Shown piece by piece: positions 34,095-44,238 of a stretch of 64,000 bases of DNA (position 1 is the stretch's first letter; every line of letters begins with the position of its first letter). A program made the translations under genes and the position numbers. The DNA comes from Verrucomicrobiaceae bacterium. GTDB taxonomy: Bacteria; Verrucomicrobiota; Verrucomicrobiia; Verrucomicrobiales; Verrucomicrobiaceae. The notes under the pieces were generated by a model, which worked only from the letters and a program-made list of their open reading frames with translations, made no database searches and was not told the origin of the DNA. The stretch lies in the NCBI GenBank assembly GCA_027490195.1, contig JAIXYN010000065.1, forward strand, positions 82,129 through 146,128. The letters are read 5' to 3'.

Positions 34095-35636
34095 TCAGTG
34101 GGCTTGGCCGGCATCTCCTTCGGAAATGACGACCGGTTGGTAGCCGCCGCGGAACCTGAACCAGAAGAACATGCCGAGGTAGCAGGCAAGCATGAAGCTT
34201 GGAAGGATTGCGATGGTGGTAAAGACGCTGCGCTTGCTGGCTGCCTGCACGATCTCGAGTTCCTGATGCTGTGGGGTAGGGAGGGTCTTGATTTTTTCTT
34301 GGTTGAGCGTCGGCGCGTTGCCGAAGATGCCTGGCTTGGGTTCTCCCTTGATCTCTGAGTACAGGGCACTGTGCTCGGTGGCGGAGAGGCGCTCGGCCAT
34401 GTCGAGGTCCTGCTTGTGGCCAATGTAGGGGCTGCCCAGCACGCCCAAGAAAAGCACTCCCACAGCGGAGACGCCGTTGAGCGTAAGGGCACCGCCTTTG
34501 GGGAACTGCTCGGCAGTGAGACCAAGCGTGGTGCTCCACAGAAAGGTCTTGCCCAGGGCATAAACCGTGGCGGCGGCGAGGATCACCCAGCCGGTGGCAT
34601 GGGAGAGAAAGATCAGCCCGATGATGGCAATGGCCCCGCTGATGACCAGCAGACCGATGGGGGAGAACCTATGCACGATGGGGCCGGCATAGAAGCGCAG
34701 CACCGTCATGATAACAGAGACATACACAAAAATCCACGTGGCGAAGTTCGGGAAATCCGGGCCGCTGAGCTTGAGCAGCTCCGGCATCCAGCCATCGGTG
34801 CCGAGTTCGGTCGTGGCCAGCGGCCCGATAGTGATGAGCACGACGATGAAGAGCCAGTTGCCCAGCGAATGGGTGTAAAAGCCCGTGGCTGACCCCAGTA
34901 AAAGTCCTGCGATGATCGAGTTCCTCAGGGAGGCCTCAAAGCCGAGCATCTGCATGACCGCGCAGTAAACTAGGGATCCGATGATGAAGGAGCCCACAGC
35001 ACCCACCTCCTTGAGCATGTCGCGGTAGCTCACACCGGCGGCCACGCGCTCATTTACTGGGAAGGTCCGTGGGAGGATCAGCAGCGCATAGAGGACCACC
35101 GGGATGAAGCACAAAGCAAAGCGGAATTGCCACACGGCACTGAAGAACAGCTTCGTTTCTGGCAGCAGCGCGCAAAACAGCGCGCCTAGCGCCAGGCCTG
35201 CGGGCCAACCTGCATGCAGGATGTTCAGCCACTTCGACTTGTTCTTGCTGAAAATCGTGGCGACGACCGGGTTGATGAATGACTCCACCGTTCCATTCGC
35301 TACGGCAACGAGCAGAGAGCTCCAGTAAAAGTCTTCATAGCCGGAGGCGCGCAGGGTGAGCACCAGTGAAACGACGTGGCAGCCAGCGGCAATTAACGCG
35401 ACTGTTTTGTAGCCAATGCGGTCAATGATCAGGCTGAAGAAAATGATGCTCAGCGCGAAAGGCCACATGCCCGCGCCATTGATGGCTCCCTTCTGCGATT
35501 CGGACAGATTGAAGCTGTTCTGCAGTTCACCGATGGTGTTGGCACGTACCCCAAAAACGAAGGAGGTGGCGACCAGGGCGATGAAGCAGGCCCAGAAGAG
35601 TTTCATGTCGGCTTTGCCGTAGGTTGTCTGAGTCAT
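34095..35636 (-). CDS. MFS transporter, paralogue B
   Basis: About 513 residues from the ATG at 35636. It is the same kind of transporter as the gene at 32264: LIIDRIGYKTVAL as motif A, NILHAGWPAG in the same place as [19 protein letters not shown] against [10 protein letters not shown], a shorter hydrophilic insert and a final helix followed by RGGYQP (IGGYKP in A). The pair arose by an old tandem duplication and has diverged widely. A 256-base gap with no recognisable gene separates them. Substrate unknown. Confidence 0.82.
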   Translation of the reverse strand: MTQTTYGKADMKLFWACFIALVATSFVFGVRANTIGELQNSFNLSESQKGAINGAGMWPFALSIIFFSLIIDRIGYKTVALIAAGCHVVSLVLTLRASGYEDFYWSSLLVAVANGTVESFINPVVATIFSKNKSKWLNILHAGWPAGLALGALFCALLPETKLFFSAVWQFRFALCFIPVVLYALLILPRTFPVNERVAAGVSYRDMLKEVGAVGSFIIGSLVYCAVMQMLGFEASLRNSIIAGLLLGSATGFYTHSLGNWLFIVVLITIGPLATTELGTDGWMPELLKLSGPDFPNFATWIFVYVSVIMTVLRFYAGPIVHRFSPIGLLVISGAIAIIGLIFLSHATGWVILAAATVYALGKTFLWSTTLGLTAEQFPKGGALTLNGVSAVGVLFLGVLGSPYIGHKQDLDMAERLSATEHSALYSEIKGEPKPGIFGNAPTLNQEKIKTLPTPQHQELEIVQAASKRSVFTTIAILPSFMLACYLGMFFWFRFRGGYQPVVISEGDAGQAH

Positions 35637-35772
35637 GGAATGAGAGGGTGTCGGACGGGGAATGGGCGATTCCAGCAAAAGCCGCCCGTCAGCGCAACGT
35701 CTTTTTCCAGGTTCGAAAAATAACCTGGTACTGATCTGGAGTGGAGAAGCTCAGGTTTATACCTCAGCGCCC

Positions 35773-36813
35773 CTACAACCTCCTCAAACCATCCTCCGTC
35801 ATCGCACACGGGATCGCTGCATCAATCTCATTGATACGCCCTAGCGTTTCCGCACTGAGCACGAGATCAGAGGCAGCAAGGCTGTCGTTCAACTGAGCAA
35901 CCGTCGTGGCACCGACAATGGTGGAGGCCACGAAATCATGCTGCTTGCTCCAAGCGAGGGCCAGTGCCGTCACGCTGACGCCGAGATCTGCGGCGATGAC
36001 CTGCAGGCGCGCCGTGGTTTCCAGGCTGCGCTCATTGACGAAGCGCGCCGCCATCATCTTCTGGCGTGGGCCACCGTGCTGAATGTAGTCGGTGAAGCGT
36101 GCGCCCTTGGGCAGGGCACCGTTGTTGTATTTTCCGCAAAGCACACCACCACCGAGGGGCGAGTAAGGCAGGAGACTCACGCCTTCCTTGCGGCAGACCT
36201 GGGCCAGTTCGCTCTCACAGCGGCGGTTGATGAGGGAGAAATTGTTCTGCACCGTTGCCATGCGGGCGAGGCCGTGCTTTTCCGCCTCCCACAGGTTTTT
36301 CATCACTCCCCAGCAGGTTTCATTGCTGGAGCCCCACGCGCGGATCTTCCCTTGGTCGATGAGATCAGTCAGCGCCCCGAGCGTTTCCTCCTGCTGCATG
36401 CCGTGGTCCGGCCAATGCGTTTGATAAAGGTCGATGTAATCCGTCTGCAGGCGGCGCAGGCTGTCCTCGCAAGCCTGGAAAATCTGGCGGCGATCCAGAG
36501 CTGTGAAGCCACCACGCACCGGCGGGCGGAACCAGCCATGCCCCGGACCCGTGACCTTCGAAGCGATGATGATCTCACCGCGCGTCTGCCCCTTGAGCCA
36601 CTTGCCCACGATCTGCTCCGTCACCCCAAACAGCTCAGCACTCGGCGGCACAGGATAGAGCTCGGCCGTGTCAAAAAAGTCGATCCCCGCGTCGATGGCC
36701 CGGTCCATGATTTCAAAAGATGTTTCTTCATCGGCCTGCAGACCAAAAGTCATGGTTCCCATGCAGATGTCAGTGACAACGATACCCGTGCGGCCAAGGC
36801 GTTTGCGATTCAT
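35773..36813 (-). CDS. Aldo/keto reductase (Tas-like)
   Basis: 346 residues forming an (alpha/beta)8 NADPH-dependent oxidoreductase. The N-terminal [20 protein letters not shown] is typical. The catalytic tetrad is visible: Asp and Tyr in FFDTAELYP, Lys in ASKVTG and His in [10 protein letters not shown]-terminal NADP-binding segment reads [10 protein letters not shown]. It resembles E. coli Tas. Substrate unknown, probably an aldehyde or ketone in the cytoplasm. It is separate from the MFS genes by 136 bases, on the same strand. Confidence 0.9.
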   Translation of the reverse strand: MNRKRLGRTGIVVTDICMGTMTFGLQADEETSFEIMDRAIDAGIDFFDTAELYPVPPSAELFGVTEQIVGKWLKGQTRGEIIIASKVTGPGHGWFRPPVRGGFTALDRRQIFQACEDSLRRLQTDYIDLYQTHWPDHGMQQEETLGALTDLIDQGKIRAWGSSNETCWGVMKNLWEAEKHGLARMATVQNNFSLINRRCESELAQVCRKEGVSLLPYSPLGGGVLCGKYNNGALPKGARFTDYIQHGGPRQKMMAARFVNERSLETTARLQVIAADLGVSVTALALAWSKQHDFVASTIVGATTVAQLNDSLAASDLVLSAETLGRINEIDAAIPCAMTEDGLRRL

Positions 36814-36874
36814 AAGGCGCGGATGCTAGCAGCAATGGCCGGAGAGCCAAGAGCAAAGCGATTTCGAAAGCCTA

Positions 36875-37633
36875 TCAGCTAAGGGACCGCAAATCTGGGG
36901 GTGATCTTTCGGTGACCATATCAGCCTCTCCATGCCATTGATGGGTAATGTCGCGCATGAGGAGAGCGTGGTCAAAGGTGACACTGCCTGCGGGAAAAGC
37001 TGACTCGTCGGCGAAGAAGGAAGACTCGACCTGCTCGACAGCGAGCGAACTCACCTGCCAGTGGTCGGTCTCAAGCCGGATGCCATCGAGTCGGCAGCAG
37101 TCGCGGGTGACGGAGTACCCCACGCTGCCACTCTCGAAGAAGGCTGACGACTCGGCCAGTGACTCAAAGCAAGAAGACTCTGGAAACGAATCGCTCTCGT
37201 GTCCGCGAAGCTGAACCGCCATGTGCCCGTCACGAGCGCGAACCGACATGGAAATGTGGGAGCCGTCGTCGGTCACGGCGAAATCTGCCAAGTGATGCTC
37301 GCCGGGGAAAATGCGTCCGCCCGCGAAATGGTTAAGCCATGAGCCAGTGTCACGGCGAGGAATGAACACTCCATCGAGCGGCTCACCGGAAGGATCGTCC
37401 CACAGGACCGCAATGCGGTGGGCGGCGTTCTCACTGGAGATGCCGCAGCAGCGAGGAAGCCAGCCTGGGCGAACCTGCTCCAACCGGATCAGGCAAATGC
37501 CTGCGATGGCGTAGCCACGGTGCAGCTTGGGACGAAAAGGCGGGGGCAGAAAGCGATTCATAATTTCCGCGTCCACCCGGAAATTGACGAGCAACCTGCG
37601 ACGAATCAAACCGTGGAGGACTGGGAGACGCAT
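36875..37633 (-). CDS. DUF2071 family protein
   Basis: 252 residues matching the DUF2071/YqjF-type family, whose fold relates to acetoacetate decarboxylase. Motifs include the start LLVNFRVDAEIMNRFLPPPF, then YAIAGICLIRLEQVRP and VFIPRRDTGSWLNHFAGGRIF. There is no signal peptide. No enzymatic role is established for the family. It lies between the aldo/keto reductase and an exported hypothetical, all on the minus strand. Confidence 0.75.
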   Translation of the reverse strand: MRLPVLHGLIRRRLLVNFRVDAEIMNRFLPPPFRPKLHRGYAIAGICLIRLEQVRPGWLPRCCGISSENAAHRIAVLWDDPSGEPLDGVFIPRRDTGSWLNHFAGGRIFPGEHHLADFAVTDDGSHISMSVRARDGHMAVQLRGHESDSFPESSCFESLAESSAFFESGSVGYSVTRDCCRLDGIRLETDHWQVSSLAVEQVESSFFADESAFPAGSVTFDHALLMRDITHQWHGEADMVTERSPPDLRSLS

Positions 37634-37700
37634 GGTGGAACGGGGGCGATGAAAGCTCAGCGGCCCGGCTAGGAGACGCGCGGATCGCTATGACTGGCAC

Positions 37701-38204
37701 TCACGGTTTGCTCGTGAGCAGAATCGGGTAAGGAGGGTCGTATTTGTTGCAACGGAGGCGCAGGTTATCGCCTTTTTTGACCTTCTTGAAAAAGATCGTC
37801 TGTGCCCGGTTGTCATTTTTCACCAGTTCTCCGCCGAGTTCTTTCTTGCTCAGCCGAACCCAGCCTTTGGATTTGAACTTGCTCTCCGTCCATAGGTCCT
37901 TCCCCCAGTCTCCTGATTGGTTTCCTTGGTAGTCCCAGTTGCAGGCGAGGAAAAGATAGCCATCGGCTTGGATCTCCATGTCGGCGACGCCGTTGGTGCT
38001 TGCTGTGGGAGTAAATATGGTCGCCCCATGGTTCGAAAAAAAGGCTGGAATGCGTGCCCAGCCATTCTTGTCGGCGCTGATCACGAGCGGCACGGGCTGC
38101 ATGTTCAAGACCGCAATCGTGGTCGGCGTTTTGGCCAGGGACCGCAGGTCAGCGGCGTGCATCAGGCTAGGGAGAAGGAGCAGGCAAGAGAGCAAGGTTT
38201 TCAT
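37701..38204 (-). CDS. Exported hypothetical protein
   Basis: 167 residues with a clear signal peptide (MKTLLSCLLLLPSLMHA, cleavage expected after residue 17). The mature part is a small, charged, probably beta-rich domain with several Trp/Lys-rich stretches (WARIPAFF, KSKGWVRLSKKEL). I recognise no family. Periplasmic or outer-membrane-associated location is likely. Confidence 0.65.
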   Translation of the reverse strand: MKTLLSCLLLLPSLMHAADLRSLAKTPTTIAVLNMQPVPLVISADKNGWARIPAFFSNHGATIFTPTASTNGVADMEIQADGYLFLACNWDYQGNQSGDWGKDLWTESKFKSKGWVRLSKKELGGELVKNDNRAQTIFFKKVKKGDNLRLRCNKYDPPYPILLTSKP

Positions 38205-38265
38205 GGCGGGAAGGTAGATGCTTCATGAACGATGACGTGTGATTATGATGTTAGACTGGCATACG

Positions 38266-38506
38266 ATGAAAGCTCAAACGTCAATGCCCCTTGGAGATAA
38301 GCAAAGATTCGCTGTCGAGATCAGCGATTTCGTGCAGCAATCGCCCGCCTTGTGTCGGGTCGACATCTGGGCCGCAGCGGTGGTGGACCTGCGATGACAA
38401 CACGGCCTATACCCCTTCATTATTTGTCGCCGAGATTCCCAAAAGCGAACTTTTATGGGTGCTGGAGGAGATGTTAAAAGTTCTGGATGATGCCCTTGAG
38501 GCCTAA
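38266..38506 (+). pseudogene. Small gene broken by a single-base frameshift
   Basis: From the ATG at 38266 the frame reads MKAQTSMPLGDKQRFAVEI and continues to VDIWAA, then meets a stop at 38395-38397. The +1 frame takes over smoothly as RWWTCDDNTAYTPSLFVAEI and ends with PKSELLWVLEEMLKVLDDAL before a stop at 38504-38506. One extra base near 38380 restores an 80-residue protein. No family recognised. It may be real decay or an assembly error; the 343-base gap (38205-38547) holds nothing else. Confidence 0.55.
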
Positions 38507-38547
38507 AATAGCATTAATCGCGCTGGTTTGAGCGCTGGGGTCCAGTC

Positions 38548-39009
38548 CTACCGCTTGTTCTTCTGATTGAAATTCGCCACGGTCCGGGCGGCTTCGCGGT
38601 TTTCGGCCTTGTCCTTCAGATCCTGGCGTTGGTCGCCATGGTTTTTGCCTTTGCCGACGCCGATCTCGATTTTAATATGGTGCCCTTTCCAGTAGGCTCG
38701 CAGAATGGGGAGGGCGAGGCCCTTTTGCTGCGTCTGGGCCAGCAACTTCATGATCTCGTTTTTGTGCAGCAGCAGGCGCCGGGTGCGGCGGGGCTCGTGC
38801 GTGGTGTGGCTGGCCTTCTCGTAGGTCTGAATGTCACAGCCATAGAGCCAGACCTGGCCGCGATCCACGCGAGCGAAAGCGTCGGAGATGTTGAGCTTCC
38901 CGAGGCGGATGGATTTCACCTCGGTTCCGCGGAGTTCGATGCCAGCCTCGTATTTTTCGAGGATGTGGTAGTCACGCGGGGCTTTGCGGTTCGTGGCGAT
39001 CTCGGACAT
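38548..39009 (-). CDS. smpB: SsrA-binding protein SmpB
   Basis: 153 residues, the usual length. It binds tmRNA and brings it to stalled ribosomes for trans-translation. The family signatures are all present: NRKAPRDYHILEKYEAGIEL, GTEVKSIR.GKLNISDAF, HEPRRTRRLLLHK, and the Lys/Arg-rich tail ending in FNQKNKR, which enters the ribosomal mRNA channel. It lies 66 bases after rpoZ on the same strand. tmRNA itself is not in this window. Confidence 0.97.
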   Translation of the reverse strand: MSEIATNRKAPRDYHILEKYEAGIELRGTEVKSIRLGKLNISDAFARVDRGQVWLYGCDIQTYEKASHTTHEPRRTRRLLLHKNEIMKLLAQTQQKGLALPILRAYWKGHHIKIEIGVGKGKNHGDQRQDLKDKAENREAARTVANFNQKNKR

Positions 39010-39075
39010 GGGTCGCGCGGAGAACCGCTGATGTTGACGAAGAACTGGCGGTTCTGCCGGGAGGGCAGGGGTGGC

Positions 39076-39279
39076 CTAGTGCAGGTCGGGGGTCGCGATG
39101 GTGATCTTGCCCTGAATGATTTCGAGGAGGGCGAGGTCGGCTTCACGAAGGCCGGGACGGCGCTCGACGAGGACGGCATGGCCCGCAGCGATCTGACGGA
39201 CTCGCTTGGAGACCATGTTGATCAGGATTGGGTGATCTTTAACGATTAGCGCGGCTTGTTCGACGAGGTCAGCTCTCAT
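39076..39279 (-). CDS. rpoZ: RNA polymerase omega subunit
   Basis: 67 residues. It aligns with the omega core: ILINMVSKRVRQIAAGHAVL carries the conserved SKR.RQ helix, followed by ADLALLEIIQGKI, the ALxEI.xGK motif. Omega helps fold the beta' subunit and contributes to one ppGpp site. The protein is short but typical of verrucomicrobial omegas. It is probably co-transcribed with smpB. Confidence 0.85.
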   Translation of the reverse strand: MRADLVEQAALIVKDHPILINMVSKRVRQIAAGHAVLVERRPGLREADLALLEIIQGKITIATPDLH

Positions 39280-39410
39280 AAATTGAAATCGGGGCTGGGA
39301 TTGGGGGCGCGAAGGATAAAGGGCGTCGCTTGCGGTGCAACTGTTATGTTCCTGCTTTTCCCCTTGCGGAATGGGAGTCGGTATTGTCTCATCGGCGCTC
39401 GATTTGACTC

Positions 39411-40430
<1,020 letters not shown>

Positions 40431-40529
40431 TTTGGCGGGAGAAGCGGCCTTTGAACCACAGTCTTGACGGCTCTGACCTCCCACGATTCGTGGGAGGGAG
40501 GGGCGTCATTTTGAGGCCCTATCCTCGAA

Positions 40530-41012
40530 TCATGGCGCGGTTTTAGCCTTTTCTCCTGCTGCGACGATCTGCGGGTAGTCGGCAAGCTGGATGAGAGGGA
40601 TGCCATAGCGCCCGGCAATGGCATCAGCCTCGGACTCAGGGTAATCATCGCGGAAATAGACTTCTTTGACGCCGTAGGCACAGAGCATCTGCATGCAACT
40701 TGTGCAGGGTTTGGTGGTACAGGCGACGAGCCTGACATTACCACGGGTGAAGAGGCTGCACAGATTCACCTCGGCATGCAGCATGTATTTACGTCGTGCA
40801 TCACGATCTGCCCAAAAATCAGGGTCAGCGTCGTAACCAGGGGCCAGACCGTTGTAAGCGGTTCCGATCACCCGGTTGTCAAAATCGATGGCCACCGCCC
40901 CCACTTTACGAAACGGATCCTCCGACCGTAGGCTAGCGACGTGGGCAAGCGCCATGGCGTATTCTGGGATGGTTAACCGAGTTGCCGGGGCGGGATGGAC
41001 TTCAGGGGGCAT
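40530..41012 (-). CDS. Cytidine/deoxycytidylate deaminase family protein
   Basis: 160 residues with the zinc-deaminase core: YMLHAEVN (zinc His and catalytic Glu) and KPCTSCMQ (two zinc cysteines). The preceding RKVGAVAIDFDNRVIGTAYNG is typical of dCMP deaminases, which supply dUMP for thymidylate synthesis. Riboflavin- or competence-type (ComEB) deaminases share the motif, so the exact substrate is not certain. It is convergent with gmd. Confidence 0.85.
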   Translation of the reverse strand: MPPEVHPAPATRLTIPEYAMALAHVASLRSEDPFRKVGAVAIDFDNRVIGTAYNGLAPGYDADPDFWADRDARRKYMLHAEVNLCSLFTRGNVRLVACTTKPCTSCMQMLCAYGVKEVYFRDDYPESEADAIAGRYGIPLIQLADYPQIVAAGEKAKTAP

Positions 41013-41161
41013 AGACGCACATGAACTTTTAAAACAGTCTCGTCAATCAAGAGGCGAAAGGGCATGGTTTTTTCAGCCGCCCAATGAAAATCATTTGAAC
41101 ATGTTACAATGAACACTATACGATGTTCGCGTAACTCAGCGAGATTATTGTAACCACACTC

Positions 41162-41332
41162 ATGAATTCTTTCAATTCCAGGCGACTTCCGATTGGCAAA
41201 TTGTTCGGCAAGTTACGCAGTTTAATCGCCGTGGCCCCTCAAGCAAACAGCCCTCACAGGTCGTGGGACAGGGCATCTTCGAGAGAAATTCAACTCGAGT
41301 TTGATTTTGAACTCAGGAAGCGCATCCGCTAA
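41162..41332 (+). CDS. Possible small basic protein, 56 residues
   Basis: An open frame from an ATG at 41162 to TAA at 41330-41332 in an otherwise empty 510-base stretch (41013-41522). The product is basic, starts MNSFNSRRLPIGKLFGKLRS and ends EFDFELRKRIR. No Shine-Dalgarno and no recognised family. I see nothing else in the stretch except AT-rich sequence that may hold the promoter of the gene at 41523. Confidence 0.3.
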   Translation: MNSFNSRRLPIGKLFGKLRSLIAVAPQANSPHRSWDRASSREIQLEFDFELRKRIR

Positions 41333-41522
41333 ACGAAAAGTGTGGTCTCATTGGCTATTTATTGCAACGGAATGATAAGCAGAAGGCCAAAATAAGGAGG
41401 CTGGAGCCAAATGAATGAAGCTCGAGGCCAAGAATGTGGCGAAATCGAAATAAATTTGGTATGGACAAAAGGGGGTAAAATTGCTTCTATCAGTATTTAT
41501 TACCCGACCAATCTCTCCCGTC

Positions 41523-43232
41523 ATGCTGATTAACCACTCTCGACCCATCCCCATCAACGCCCTTCTGATGGTGATTTCCCTCACGACCGGTTGCTTGCTG
41601 CCGCTTCGCTCAAACGCCCAATTTGGAGTTTCACCGTCACAGACCAGCAACTTTTTCAATGACCTTCGGTCTCGTACCGGACAGATGAAGAAGACGACGC
41701 AGTCATCTGCGCGCAGTGGAGACGTGGTTTATGATTACGAGAAGGGGGCATACGTCAGTCAGGAAGATCAGGAGGGGTATCAGAGTCTTCAGAAATTGCT
41801 GGTTTCTGACCGTCAGATTTCGCAGCCTTCGGTGCGCAGCGGCAGCTCAGCATTCGCCGCACGTGCAGTTGGTGATTATACCACCTATTCGGGCCAATAT
41901 TCACAGGCATTGAGCTATTTTGCTCCTACTTACACTTCCGATCCTTTCCTGACGGGTAAGCGCAACCTCAAACTGGGTCCCGTGAACATTGGTTTGGGTC
42001 TTTATCAGGGGTTTGAATATAATAGCAACATTCGTCGCACCCCCGTTCCGGTGTCAGACATCATCAGCAGTACGCTGTTAAACCTCAGTGCCAACTATCG
42101 GGTGTCTCAAAACAATGTGTTGAGCTTTACTGGGGGTATTGGAGTGGATCATTATTTTAATCATCCAGAACTCGCTGCGTATGGCAATGGCAATTACCTG
42201 ATCAATGTTCTGCCAGGAACCACGCTTGCTTTCGACATCAAGGCCGGCCCGGTGAATTTCACCATTTATGATCGCATGTCCATGCGTCCTGCTCTCAACA
42301 ATGCCTTCGTTGGAGCGGCCAATAATTCGAGCTTTGGTGTCTTCCAGAACGATTTTGGCATAGGTGCCAACTGGCAGATCAATTCGGCATGGGCGCTTGC
42401 TGTCAATTACACGAACACCATTTCGGAGGCGCTGGGGAGTGGCAACAGCCAGTTCAGTCGTACGATGAATAGCCTGCATGCCTCCCTTACCTACAGTCCG
42501 TCGGCAACTTGGATTTTGGGCACTGAAGGTGGTGTCTCAATGCTGAATTACGTGAATCCTACTCTGAACGACGGCGTACTCTTCAACTGGGGTGCATTCG
42601 TCAGTGTCCCGCTGGGAAAATCAACCGTCGTCAAGCTTTCGGGGGGCTTGCAGTCGTTTAACTTCGATTCGCCAACGGTTTTTCCGACGAGTGCAAGTCC
42701 CGGCCCTGGAGACAATTCGGATCTGAACAGCTACTACTACAGCTTCAGCATCACCAACCAGCTCAACGCTCGCTTCAGTCACACCTTGTCGATTGGTCAT
42801 GAGTCATCGATCAACTTGGCATCGAACTACATCACCGCCGACTTCGTTAACTATGGTGTTTCGATGGTTGCTTGGAAGGGCGGCCGCTTTTCAGTTTCCG
42901 GTTACTATGAAAACGCCAAGCCATCGCTTACCGATCCAGCTTTCGCTGGCACTGGGTACAAGCTGACTCAATTCGGTGTGGACTTTTACTACACTCACCA
43001 GCTTACTTCCAAGCTTCGTGCTGGAAGCGGATACCATTTCGGCCGTGCTGACTACAACGGAGTTGCTGGAAGAGATTCTGACCAGAACGGGTTCTCCTTT
43101 GACCTGAATTACAGCCTTACAGCCAAGGCTGGTCTGAACCTTGGCTATCGCTATTTTGTTACCGATACGAAGGAAACCATCGGGGATTCCACCCAGACAC
43201 GTGTGATCTTGGGGCTCAATTACAATTTCTAA
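41523..43232 (+). CDS. Outer-membrane beta-barrel protein of the exopolysaccharide cluster
   Basis: 569 residues from the ATG at 41523; a TTG start at 41481 is less likely. An N-terminal export signal (ALLMVISLTTGCLLPLRSNA) contains a cysteine that could be a lipobox. From about residue 150 to the end are alternating amphipathic strands with repeated aromatic girdles, ending in LGLNYNF, a typical barrel C-terminus. It resembles barrels encoded beside Wza/Wzc-type exporters and probably forms or assists the outer-membrane pore. It is followed after 93 bases by the Wza-like gene. Confidence 0.75.
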   Translation: MLINHSRPIPINALLMVISLTTGCLLPLRSNAQFGVSPSQTSNFFNDLRSRTGQMKKTTQSSARSGDVVYDYEKGAYVSQEDQEGYQSLQKLLVSDRQISQPSVRSGSSAFAARAVGDYTTYSGQYSQALSYFAPTYTSDPFLTGKRNLKLGPVNIGLGLYQGFEYNSNIRRTPVPVSDIISSTLLNLSANYRVSQNNVLSFTGGIGVDHYFNHPELAAYGNGNYLINVLPGTTLAFDIKAGPVNFTIYDRMSMRPALNNAFVGAANNSSFGVFQNDFGIGANWQINSAWALAVNYTNTISEALGSGNSQFSRTMNSLHASLTYSPSATWILGTEGGVSMLNYVNPTLNDGVLFNWGAFVSVPLGKSTVVKLSGGLQSFNFDSPTVFPTSASPGPGDNSDLNSYYYSFSITNQLNARFSHTLSIGHESSINLASNYITADFVNYGVSMVAWKGGRFSVSGYYENAKPSLTDPAFAGTGYKLTQFGVDFYYTHQLTSKLRAGSGYHFGRADYNGVAGRDSDQNGFSFDLNYSLTAKAGLNLGYRYFVTDTKETIGDSTQTRVILGLNYNF

Positions 43233-43325
43233 CGAAACGGATCGTCGCTTGTCTATGACTTTTGACCTCGGTCAAGCCCTATCAGGCTTGATGCTTCAGG
43301 GAGTCGAAAATCATTCACTATTATC

Positions 43326-44045
43326 ATGAAAAAGCTATCATTGTCGTTGCTTCTGCTTGCCGTATCCCTGCCAGCTCTGAAAGCTCAAGATCCCGGATTC
43401 CGGATCCCTGAATCTGCGAGTTCAGCGAGGCAGGCCTCTGCGGTCGCAACGGGCTCTGCCAATGCCGGGGCGGCTGTGCTGTCCTCCATGGACGTGTTAG
43501 ACAACAACCAACCCATCGCCTCAGGAGATCTCATCAGTATTCGAGTTCTAGAAGACCGAAAAGAAGCCCTGCAGATGCAAGTTGCTGTAACTGGAGAGGT
43601 GCAGGTTCCTTACGTGGGCTTGGTCACGGCCAAAGGTAAAACCTGCCGGGAATTGGCATTCGGCATCAAAAAAGAACTTGAGAAAAATTTCTTCCAGCAC
43701 GCGACAGTGGTGATAGCGATCGACAAGATCAACAATGAAGACGCCATGAGAATACGGGACGTGGAACTCGATTTTTACGTCATGTTTGGCATTGTGGCCA
43801 AACAGGGAAAATACGACCTTCCGTCCAATGAAGACATTTCCATCAGCCAGGCCATCCTCCGTGCGGGTGGATTTGCCCAGTTCGCCAACAAGGAGAAGGT
43901 GAAAATCATTCGCAAGACCCCCCAGGGAAACAAAACCATCATGGTCAATGTTGACGGCATCATGCGACAGGGCGATCTCGAGCGGGACGTGTTTATCCGC
44001 AAGGATGACGTCATCATCGTCGAGGAAAAGACCGTCAATTTCTAA
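43326..44045 (+). CDS. Polysaccharide export (Wza/SLBB-type) protein
   Basis: 239 residues with a signal peptide (MKKLSLSLLLLAVSLPALKA). A Poly_export domain (about 60-120: GDLISIRVLEDRKEALQMQV, TGEVQVPYVGLV) is followed by an SLBB-like domain (FGIVAKQGKYDLP, ISQAILRAGGFA). It is shorter than E. coli Wza (about 380 residues) and lacks its C-terminal pore helix, so the neighbouring barrel may supply the membrane passage. There is no lipobox cysteine. Part of a three-gene export set with the barrel and the Wzc-like kinase. Confidence 0.85.
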   Translation: MKKLSLSLLLLAVSLPALKAQDPGFRIPESASSARQASAVATGSANAGAAVLSSMDVLDNNQPIASGDLISIRVLEDRKEALQMQVAVTGEVQVPYVGLVTAKGKTCRELAFGIKKELEKNFFQHATVVIAIDKINNEDAMRIRDVELDFYVMFGIVAKQGKYDLPSNEDISISQAILRAGGFAQFANKEKVKIIRKTPQGNKTIMVNVDGIMRQGDLERDVFIRKDDVIIVEEKTVNF

Positions 44046-44238
44046 AAATTAGGGAATTTGCCAAAAGTATTTCCAACTCAAGTGAGGTGAAACTTGAGTT
44101 AAAATCGAACAGAAAGTCGGCCAAATAAATCCAATGGCTTAAGTTGTGTTTTTGAGCGATTCTGCCTGCCGCAAAAATTGACGTGGGAAAACAGGTCCTC
44201 CTGGCAGCCCGACAGAACAAATTTGGATTTTCGATATC

